Shown: piece after piece, positions 10,201 to 20,906 of the stretch
How positions within the stretch are numbered: position 1 is the stretch's first letter
Layout: each line of letters opens with the position of its first letter
Program-made: the position numbers and the translations under genes
DNA from: Drosophila persimilis
Taxonomy: Eukaryota > Arthropoda > Insecta > Diptera > Drosophilidae
DNA: 64,000 bases
Direction: 5' to 3'
Assembly: GCF_003286085.1 (NCBI RefSeq)
Contig: NW_020825288.1
Coordinates: 14,136,001-14,200,000 of the forward strand
Notes under the pieces: generated by a model
Told to the model about the DNA's origin: nothing
What the model saw: the letters and a program-made list of their open reading frames with translations, nothing else
Databases searched by the model: none

Positions 10201-11932
10201 TACGCTAATATCACAAAAATAATATATAAAACTAAAAATATATATGAGAAATCGTTAATATCATATTAAACCGAAACCAGTGATATAATAAATACATTTG
10301 CGATGTATGTATATAAATATAGATATAAATATTTAAAAAACCGATGGTGTAGGACTTATAGATCAAATAAGGTTCAAAACGCGAAAGGTGCTGAAAATGC
10401 AAATTGTTGTATAAACATAAAACGGTGGTCAAGGATCATAGAACTTAGACTAAAATTAAGAACATAATTAATCCTTTTGTGTCAAACAAAACATTGAAAA
10501 CTGACAAAATCTTTTGAACAATATCTTGATGCTTACATCTAACATGAAATGAATTTGGCGTGGGATTAGTACAAGCCTGGACACGATTACCGAGATATTG
10601 TACTGAGGGTTACAATGTTCGGGGAAAGGGTTTGGGAGAGGCTAAAGGCTACGCTATATAAATAGTTGATTAATCGATTATTTTATAATTATGTATTGTA
10701 TGCTTGAATATGCTTCGGTTATGGTTAAATATTGCTGTCTTGTTCCGAGCAGTAGCCGATTTCTTATATGGGAGGAGAGAGGACTGGACTAGTTTGCGGC
10801 TTTGGTGGCTTTGGTATGTTGCTAATGTTGCTAGTTTGCTTAGACCAAGGGAAAAACAAAACAAGTTACACAATAAAAAACAATAAACAAATCTTAAAAA
10901 GATATGGCAAGGTTTTTGTGCAGCTGCGTTTTTGAAACACGCACACGGCCAACAAAACTCAATTCTTCAAGTTGAGTACCTAAAAATCTCTAAATAAGTC
11001 TATTTGAGCTCCAAATTCGGGTTGGGTGTCGCACCTGCTACATAGTGTGTGTGTGTGTGTGTGTGTGTGTTGGGTAGGACAATACTGTTTAAGAACATTC
11101 AGGGTTCGAGATTCGCTAACGGGCGGTAGACTGCACCTCACAATTTTCACAGATAAGTTTTCAATTCGAATTTGCTTGCATAAGGAACTAAGGAGCACAA
11201 CCCTTCACATCGCAGGCGCGACACTAGTCGTCATAAGCGATCGCGTACGCGATCACAGCAACCGGCAACTGGCCTTCTTTCTGGGCCGCCTGCTCGTCAG
11301 CTCTCGCTGGCCAGTAATGAAACTCATAAGCAAGCGACCACGGCCGGGCTCTGAAAATATACATAGGGGTGTCCTAAAGCATAACTATTAACTAATTTGG
11401 TATGTAAAGTCTTTCTGTCTTTGTCTACAACTTGATGAAGAGGATAGATGTTATTCTGTGGCGGCCACTGGCCAAAGCCAACTAGCAACAATAACATTAA
11501 AATACCAGCCGATAACTCAAACTCAGTGCTCACGTACTCACATGGATGTGGGAACCGGGACAGGGACCGGGACTCGGTGGCTTTACGTTTGCTCGGTTGT
11601 TCGTCTTTATCATATTCTCGATCCTTCTCGTGTTGCGCTGCTAGGGGTAAGGAAGCGTCTAAACGTTGGCTAAGTTGGGCAAGTGATGCTGGGGTAGAAG
11701 CCTCGACTAATCGGCCGAGCTTGGCATTGGCATTAGCATGTGTAAAGGAATGGGCATTTATTCGAGTCATTCCAATATGCAGCTGTGTGCATAAACTGTG
11801 CTCGGAATCGGAATCGGAATCGGTGTCGCTGTTTTGTTTAAAGATCAGTGTCGTGGGTGCGGATAAATTACTTGGATGTGGATTATTTTGCTTCTTGATA
11901 AAATACTTGAAGAGAGTTTTGTTCATCTTTAG
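10200..11932. other. intergenic DNA and 3' UTR of the CUEDC2-like gene
   Basis: AT-rich spacer. It includes a (GT)n microsatellite at 11045-11071 and a 16-bp palindrome at 11239-11254. The part from 11932 down to 11324 follows the CUEDC2-like stop codon and is open in the same frame (see findings). No separate gene is supported. Confidence 0.5.
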
Positions 11933-13022
11933 TTACGGTTGAATCTGCTTCTTGGGTTTTTTTAACTCAGCATCTTCGTCACGCTTGATCTCGGTGTAGC
12001 GTTCGCCCTTCAACGAGACAATCTTGTTGTCCCGATAGCGAACCAACTTGCGCGGCTCCATCTTGGGCACCACCGGCTTGTACTCGCGCTGAGTGGCGTT
12101 CTTGTCCACATACGAGTACCTGAACGAGCACACGTATAAATTGGCTCAGAATTACCCACCGATTAGTACTCACCTGGCGATGATGCGATTCTTCAGCTCA
12201 TTATCATCGACGACAACGTTCTTCTTGATGATCATACTGTGCGACTTATCGGTCAGGCTCTGATTGGTCTCCTGGCGATGCAATAGAATCTGAGTGGCAC
12301 TGTCTATATCGCCCTTGGAAATGGCAATGCAATGCTTGATCTAAATACAAATGCGGGTTGTTATGACCTCACTTCGTCTCAGTATTAACAACCCAAAACT
12401 GACCTCAACATAGGCTGCGTCGGGAAACATCTCCTGCAGAGCCTCGGCCTCATCAAAAAAGTAGTCGCAATTGGAGCTGGAGCTATCAGTGGACCCTCCA
12501 TCGCTGGTCTCGGACAAGTGCTGAGAACGCTTGCCGTGGCTGCCGCCGCTGCTGCTGTTGTTCGACGAGAGCTCGTCCTTCTCCGAAATGGATGAGTTTC
12601 GAGCCCGCAGCCTGGACTCCGGTATAATATTCGATAGGCTCAATAAGCTGCAGAATAGTCACATAATACAATCCACACAGGCTAACAGTCGGAGGGGGGA
12701 GAACTCACTTGAGCGACAAGTCGACCGCGTCAGGGTTGCCTTGGTTTTTCTCCATCTCTGTCAACTCGTTGGCCAGCTTATAGATCCAATCGCATATGAC
12801 GCCTTGGTCAATGGTCGGGAACTCCTCGAAATAGGCACCCATCATCTCCACAAAGCCCTCCACATCGAAGCAGGGATCCTGCGAGGCCTCCTCCAATATG
12901 GAGATTATATAGGAGAGCACGATCTCATCCACAACTCGGAAATCGGCACCAGGTATATGGCCACTGATGAACTCCACCAGGCTGTGCTTCACCATCTCGT
13001 GCTGCTTCTCCAGATTGGTCAT
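11933..13022 (-). CDS. CUE domain-containing protein 2 (CUEDC2) homologue
   Basis: Four exons, 13022..12709, 12647..12404, 12340..12174 and 12119..11933, give 303 residues with consistent phases. The N-terminal helical part (HSLVEFISGHIPGADFRVVDEIVLSYI) matches the CUEDC2 start (L..F...HLP.ADL...DEV..SYVL). A CUE-like segment (EAEALQEMFPDAAYVEV) lies around residue 170. The C-terminus (PRKLVRYRDNKIVSLKGERYTEI) matches the conserved CUEDC2 tail. CUE domains bind ubiquitin; the vertebrate protein is linked to IKK regulation and to receptor and APC/C control, but the fly role is not known to me. The start is the first ATG of exon 1, 300 bases from motif 1. The human protein is 287 residues, so the length fits. 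Confidence 0.9.
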
Positions 13023-13320
13023 GGTTTTGCGTTTCTAGAAAAATCTGTGTATCGGCGAATTTGTTCGTTTCGGTTGTCGGTGGGGGTGTTCGCAGGAACG
13101 AAAGGCTTCCCCCTCACTTTTCCTTGGTATATGTCAATAATGCTTGCACGAAACTTCCAAACACAATACAACTAGAGTCCCTCAATCTTTACAGACTGTC
13201 GACTTGGGCTCGGAACACGAAATTTCACCACAGCTCTGAACAAAAATTCGATTTAAATAAATGGTTTCGATTTTGCTGCGCCTTCTTTCTTCTTCTTTCC
13301 AATCAATAATACCTAGAAAT

Positions 13321-13430
13321 CAGTGTGACCCTAGGGTGTGCGGATTAGTGGCAGTGTGGCTGATCCTCAGGAATATACCGAAATATACCATCTCATTTTT
13401 AAAATATACCGTAAGTATACTGACGAGTTA
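13321..13430 (-). promoter_or_regulatory. motif 1 and motif 6 promoter of the CUEDC2-like gene
   Basis: On the minus strand, three GGTATATT-type elements (13371-13412) are followed by GGTCACACTG at 13321-13331. The order resembles Ohler motif 6 and motif 1 promoters. It lies about 300 bases upstream of the ATG and is continuous with a dispersed repeat at 13430-13520. Confidence 0.7.
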
Positions 13431-14300
13431 TTCAAATTCCTTCATACATATTCCTCGTTTTTGATATTCCGCCGAATATTACTTGCTAGATAGAACGCTC
13501 AACCCTGCTCACATCATTTTATACGATTAATGAACAAATTTTCTACTTGACTGGCTTGTTTTAAATATTCTTTTTTTATTAGATTGTGCCTAGAAAAAAG
13601 GTTTTAGCGAAAGGGTCAAGCAAATAAGCCGTAAGTCACTACTCGTTCATATTGCTCAATTTGTATATTCCGTTGAATAATGCTGGCTAACTAAGACTCT
13701 CAGCTCTGCCCACATAATTTTATGCCATTGATGAATAAATTTTGTTCAGTGTTAACCACTTTTAAGTACTCCTTTTCGTTTTATTTTTACAAAAACTAAC
13801 TTTACAAAAACGAAAAATTTCAACAAAGAACCAGTCGCAATGTTGTCACTTCAATGTTTCTGGTACTTGCAGACTTGTTGCTTATCAATCGGAGTACGGC
13901 AGTAGTATACCCTATTTTGACGCATTTGATTAGTTTCCTGTATAGCCTGATCCCGATGCTCACTCTTGGTCTCCACAAGAGACCAAAATATCGTTTTGAT
14001 AGCTTTAAAAGAGAGACTGACTAGGTTCTGAATATATTGGAGCCTGAGATGACAAACATTTTCTCAATTCTATAATATCCTTTTCCTTAGGGTATGCAGA
14101 ATGTCGCCCATGTCGCAGGACATTCTGCTCGTTTTCCCGGCACAAAAGTCTGGCCCATACAAATTGATTGCTGCAGCATCAAGTTTTAAAATGCATTTTT
14201 ATCGTTTTGAAGAATATGTTTGACGGTTTTTATTGGCCGAAAGCAAAAACATTTCAGTTGACCTGTGGGCCTGTGGAAAAGGGCACCCAAACCACATGAA
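13430..14300. repeat. two or more copies of a dispersed repeat
   Basis: The units at 13450-13590 and 13660-13800 share TTGATATTCCG.CGAATATTAC.TGCTAG, TCAACCCTGCTCACAT.ATTTTAT and GATTAATGAA.AAATTTT in the same orientation, so they are tandem. The block 13846-14250 matches 9850-10150. The same consensus, reversed, recurs at 40.0-41.46 kb and 44.1-44.23 kb. The remainder up to 14.8 kb has no gene. Confidence 0.75.
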
Positions 14301-14809
14301 AAACTAAGTTCCTAGGGCAAGTTCCTGACCAAAATGGCAATTACCCTGCTGAATAGTCGGAAATGGCCGCGACAGAATGTCCGGATGTGTCGTGTTAATA
14401 TTCCCCAATAACTTCGCATTTTCACCCTTAGCGACTGTCCGAATGTCTCCAGCTTTCGGCTTTTAAAGTGGCCCAGCATGAATTATATACCATCGCCAAA
14501 CAAAATTATGAATCTGCTTTAGCTCCCGAATATCAACATCTCGTACATTTCCAGTTGCGTTCACCTTTTCAATAGTTGGGAAATGCAGTTCTAATCATCA
14601 CCATACATGAATCTGCATCGGATCTTTTATCCTGTCTCGTCCGTGATCATACAATATTTTGCATAAGATAGAATTAATTCTGTTACTTAAAGATTTCTTT
14701 TATTGACCATGTGCCAACAAATATAACATTGTTTTTTTTTACATTTTTGTAGCATTTTCTTGCTAGTTCCACAAAAGTTTTAAAATACCATAACATTTCG
14801 AAAACTGAG

Positions 14810-15353
14810 CTAGTGTTTTCCAAACACGCTCGGCTCCCCTGAGCCCGCACCCGTCGGTCCGGATCCGGCCACCGCAGCAGAGATTTCCTCAAGAAGTTCA
14901 TTCGATGAGTGATGACGATTTTGAATGGGAGTCGGATATAAAACATTTTCGTTGTTGTTATTGGCTCGGTTGCGGGAGCTGCCACTGTCGCTAGAGTCCG
15001 GTTCGGGTCGATTCGCATTGAAGTCCACCACGGAGCCATAGACCCGACTCAGTAGGGATCGCTGCAGCTGCGCCAGGCAGCTGAAAATATTCCCAAAACT
15101 TTAGCAGAAGCTCTGTACTAACGAAGAGGAATACTCACCGCTCCAGCCTGCGTTCACTACTCCAGTCCTGAACGTCATACAGATCTGAGAAACCCAAATC
15201 GCTGGCTCGATTGAAATGTCCATGGCTCAGAAGAGACGGTGGAGTAAGTGCTCGCTTGCCATTGGTCCAGCCGCGGGAGTACTGAAACGTCTGACCCATG
15301 CAGGCCATGGACAATGTGAAGAGGAACAGAGGCAGTAGCAGGAGACGCATCAT
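14810..15353 (-). CDS. Crz: pro-corazonin (neuropeptide precursor)
   Basis: Two coding exons, 15353..15139 and 15080..14810, give 161 residues. A hydrophobic signal peptide of about 20 residues (MMRLLLLPLFLFTLSMACMG) is followed at once by QTFQYSRGWTN-GKR. This is the undecapeptide corazonin with N-terminal Gln for pyroglutamate, the Gly amide donor and a dibasic cleavage site. The associated peptide carries LYDVQDWSSERRLERC and ends in EPSVFGKH, as in known fly precursors. The hormone is secreted by neurosecretory cells and acts on a GnRH-type receptor. A TTTTCCAG acceptor just before the ATG indicates a spliced 5' UTR. The body of the associated peptide diverges from D. melanogaster, as expected for unselected propeptide. 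Confidence 0.97.
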
Positions 15354-15357
15354 GTTT

Positions 15358-15495
15358 CTGGAAAATATTTACATATATGATATTAAACCATTTATTTGAA
15401 TGGTAAGTTTGCTATTGTTACCGTTTCAAACCACACACGACGAGGCCTGAGCAACGTCTGAGCTTCTGAGGGTCCTGTCATGGCTTTTATATTGA
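15358..15495 (-). promoter_or_regulatory. Crz TATA box and spliced leader
   Basis: Reading the minus strand, TATAAAAG lies at 15491-15484. A short leader should start about 25-30 bases downstream and end at GAAACG with a GTAACA donor near 15421. The TTTTCCAG acceptor lies at about 15358. A TATA promoter fits a cell-type-specific neuropeptide gene, in contrast to the motif 1 and DRE promoters around it. Confidence 0.65.
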
Positions 15496-15975
15496 TGCCA
15501 TCACAGAGCAGAGCAGAGTACTTCCAAGGATGTGCTGGTTATTTGTGGTCCGCTGCCTTCCAGCCATACACCCGCTCTCACTTATGCAGATTAACTGGGA
15601 TTATTAGCACCCAATTGTTTTAAGGCTGTGGTTAACACCCACATAAAGTCGGGGTCCCCAACCCACAACCCACGCCCAGTACGCTCCAGCTGGCTGCTCA
15701 AACTGAATGCATTTGCTGATTGAAAAACTACCACTTGTTGAAAGGCTCTCACACACACGCCCCTGCCGTGGCAGAAGATAAACTAAAATTGCTCCCCCGA
15801 AAAGCAATTTGTGGCCACTGCCGGAGGGGGCTGGATTGAAGCTGGCTCGGGAAGTCCTTTGGCTGCTCTGTTATCGGGGAATTTGATTTGCGGGGATTTA
15901 CCAAAATAAACATCTTTATAAATATACAAAAATAGAAAAAATATACACATGCAACACGGATGGGTTTTAATTGAT
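15496..15975. other. Crz upstream region / 3' UTR of the SLC46-like gene
   Basis: No coding frame is supported. The stretch should carry the regulatory DNA of corazonin and the 3' end of the minus-strand transporter gene. No repeat was recognised. Confidence 0.4.
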
Positions 15976-18900
15976 TCAAAGACTAGTTATCTCGCTGTCG
16001 GGAGCGTGGCCACCATTTGCACCATTTCTCTCCAGCTCCACGGCGTTCTTTGCCTGGTCGGCCTTTCGACGTCGCAGAATGAAGTAGCACAAGCTAAGAG
16101 AATAAATAAATGTATATTTATACATATTTAAGGTTGAGCTCAGAAAAAAGATATATGTACATACACAAAGACCAGCACATTGGGGATGTAGAAGATTTCG
16201 CCAAACAGAAAAATTGCCCCTGGGAAGGAGTCGACGGTTCTCTTGTAGATCTCGCTAAAGATGGGCGGAAAGATGAACTGGGCGATGGGTTCGCTGATCC
16301 CAAAGATGGAATACATTTTACCTAGCCAAAAGAAAGGAATTAATATTCATTTTGGGAAAGACTTTCATCAACTTACTTAGCTCATCGCCATCCACGATGC
16401 TGGAACCAATTGTCTTGATGGCAATCACTCGAAGACTGACGAACATGTCCACCACGCCAGCCACGTAGAAGGAGGCAGTAGAACTGGCAAAGGCCTGGAC
16501 AATGCAAGTGGGAATTACACAGGACTCGCAATATTTTAGGCACAGTAAAAACTCACAAACAACACACGGGAGCACACAATGGAGAGGGCCGAGAGCATAC
16601 CAATCATTGAGTCCGAAACCTTGAGCAGTTTACTCAGGATTGCTGTGCCAATGAATGTGCCCACCAGGGCAGCACCGCTCGAGAGAGTCAGATATATGCT
16701 GAAATCGTTACCGTTCCAGGAGAGTTTTTTCAGGGTGAACCGATACCAGTAGTCGTTCTCGCCCGAGGTGGGTCCCACCGTCAGGAAGTAGGCCCACAGG
16801 AGGAGTACGAGCAGCAGGCGTCCATTGTTGGGGCGCTTAATCAACGGAAACTTGAGGCAGTCCACCACCAGCGTGGGATCAAAGAGTTCCTTCAGGAAGG
16901 AACGCCTTGGCGGAACCACCTCAACCTTCGGTTCCATCTGCGGTGTTAGCTGGAAGTTGACGTTCTTGTTCACATGATGCTCCTCCAAGTTGGTAGATTC
17001 GTAGGCCATGTTGTCCGTGCCCTGCTTGGGTGGCAGCGTAGTCGGCAATGGTGGTGGTTCATTCGGGCTTGACCCGTTGGCGGCCGTTGATTTTGGTGTG
17101 GTTTTTATTTCTTTGATAAAGAAGATGATATACAGAATGGCAATTATCTGGAACGCGATGGCCGACGCAAAGGATACTGAAAGCGGGGATAATAGTTAAT
17201 TAATATTAAAAAATATTGTATTGTAAAGTATTGTCCCTGTGGTACTCACGTGTATAGCCCAAGGTCTGAAAGAGTAGCCCACTAACCGGTTGCCCTATGA
17301 AGGGTACACCCGTCACAAACATGGCAAAGATGCCGAACCGGAACACACGGTCTTCTTCGGGTGTGGCTATGGTGATATAACTGTAGATCGCCATCAAACA
17401 GAAGGTGAGTCCACCGAATAGAGCCGGTACAATAGCCTCACAGTATGCTCCAAATTCCATTGGCAGCGAGTCAAAGAATATCGCAGAGATGAACTGGCCT
17501 ATGGATAAACGAAGGTACATATATACATAGCTCTTATTATAGTTTGGATATACTTACATCCAAAGCCTAACGCCTCACCAATGATGGGCAATATCATGCA
17601 TGGCTTACGCTTGTTGTAACGATCCGCCCAGCCTCCAGCGAAGAGCAGAACAATCAGGGGAAAAATAGCAGCTGCGATGATAAAAATGCTCAAGTTTACA
17701 TACGATATCTTAATTTAATCATGATAATAAACCCCTTTCGTAGTCTGAACTTAATCATGTTTCAAGATAACATCAATCTAAACCTCATTTAAGATGTCAG
17801 AGCTAAGAGAGCTATCTGTGGGACTTTGTTTGATCGTGAGATATCGCAACGCATAGCAAGTAATGCTGAGTAATATACTCAAAAATGCTTCCATGTAATT
17901 CGCTTGTAGTACATGATATGATCAGAAATATCAATTAGTATTTCAAGACCGTCTCTACTACGTCCCGCTACTGCTGATGCAATGCATTTTAATGGAATTG
18001 ATGTTTCTTTAATTTAGATACAAAAAATGTTAACTCCTCGCAGAAAACCGGAATCCCGAGTCAAGCTCTATGTAAATGACATATTTGGATGTGTTTGTAT
18101 GGCAATATTTAGAAAATAAATTGTTTGTAGACAGCGCCGATGAAATGCCATCCATGGCAATGGCAATGGCAGTGAACCCACGAAAGTTGTAAAGAACAGG
18201 TTTGACTATCTGTACGATAGTCGCTGGGCTTTAAATTAATCACTCCAATGATATAATGGGGAGAAAACGCATGAGGGAATCAATTAAAGACGGTAATTAG
18301 ATGTTGGGATAACCACTAATTTCCGACTATATCCATCAAATTGTAGAAGCGAATCTTCTTTGCACAAAAGAATCGACCTATCCGAGCCCCAGGGGGTAGG
18401 TAGGCGAGATTTAATATGCAGAGGCAAAGAATTTCGTGTATTTCTGGAAACTGGAAACTTGAAATTTCGGCAATGCTAATGACAAACGTTAAAACGTGTA
18501 TGTATATAATGAACGAATTGTGTTATGAGAAATGTACGGGTTATAAATATACAAATCACACCTATCGGGGCACGTTTGCCCGACACATCGGCGGCTAGGA
18601 TTTGCGCCTCGAGTTCCGCCTTGCAGACGGTATAGTTGAAGCCTGGTGCACCGATGGCCAGTCCGATCAGATCGGCAGTGGCCCCCGTGGTAGTGTTCTC
18701 AAACGTAAAGTCGTCGCACTCGATGCCCAGCTCCGATTTATCCAGCATGGTATCGCAGACTATCTTGTTGTAGCCGAGATTCACTCGGCATGCCTTATCC
18801 AGAGGGAAGTTCTGCATGGCCACGGAATTGAAGACGGAGGCCATAAAGTAGAAGAAAAAGAACGGCTCGATGACCAGATATTTGCGATACTGCCAAAGCT

Positions 18901-18982
18901 TCTGGAAGTAATTGAGCTTGGGCTCCTCCACGGCAGGAGGAGACGCCGCCGCCGAGTCCCCGGATGACCTTTGTTTTGCCAT
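15976..18982 (-). CDS. SLC46-like major facilitator transporter
   Basis: Seven exons, 18982..18562, 17671..17558, 17498..17250, 17176..16557, 16494..16377, 16321..16165 and 16093..15976, keep frame and give 598 residues. A cytosolic N-terminus precedes the first membrane segment (YLVIEPFFFFYFMASVFNSVAMQ). A cysteine-containing extracellular loop with NTT and NYT glycosylation sites follows. LLFAGGWADRYNKRKP is the MFS signature between segments 2 and 3 (G-x-x-x-D-R). A long central loop rich in Pro and Asn, about residues 275-330, splits the two six-helix halves. This order fits the SLC46 / proton-coupled folate transporter group. Substrate is unknown. The 890-bp first intron is unusually long for this gene. 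I used the first ATG with the downstream reading MAKQRSS. Confidence 0.88.
17672..18561 (-). other. long intron of the SLC46-like gene
   Basis: AT-rich sequence between coding exons 1 and 2, with standard GTGTGA donor and GCAG acceptor. No nested gene or repeat was recognised. An alternative promoter could lie here, but nothing specific supports it. Confidence 0.6.
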
Positions 18983-19568
18983 TTTAAAGCGTGCCGAATA
19001 ATGAATTCCCAATTCGAGTTATATTCGTTGGCGTATTCTTAGCACATTTCTGTGATTTAATCAACACGTCGCGCCAAGTTCTAAACACAAACTAAACTTA
19101 ACGACGGGTCCGGACCGGACCAGGTCCGAGCAGCAGCAGCAGCCGCTTGATACGCACAAGAAACTTGTTCAATCATTTCTTCTTTTGGGTTTTGTGTTTG
19201 TCAGCTTCGATTAGAGCAGAACAATGATAAATATGAAGAATTGTCATTTCGAACGAAACGCTGTGGAATTTGCATGCTCTCCCTCTCTCGCACAGCGTTA
19301 CCTAAAAGAGCAGCAGCAATTAATTTGTTTTTTCCCTTCTGCTGCTGGCTCTGATATTGTTGTTGCAATGACCAGCAATCAAGTATTGAGCGCCTGCCTG
19401 AGACGTTATTGCGGCGGCCTGGAGAATCTCAATGCCAACGCTGGCGCGCGTCTAGACCGGCACATCTAATAGAGTTTACAAAATACTACGTTATACATGT
19501 TATAGAAGTGTTATTTATATTTGTAAGTATTTGCTATCAACTACAATTAGAGGGCGCATCAGCTGTGT
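18983..19568. other. intergenic: SLC46-like promoter and RpII15 3' end
   Basis: Contains the 5' flank of the transporter gene and the 3' flank of RpII15. A plus-strand ORF of 33 codons starts at ATG 19369 and ends at TAA 19470. Its codon choice looks coding-like and it has a purine at -3 (see findings). No other signal was seen. Confidence 0.4.

Positions 19569-20906
<1,338 letters not shown>

Noticed and set aside
18476-19012. Start of the SLC46-like protein upstream of 18982
   Set aside because: The frame extends ten codons further but has no ATG there; the methionine at 18982 is the first usable one.
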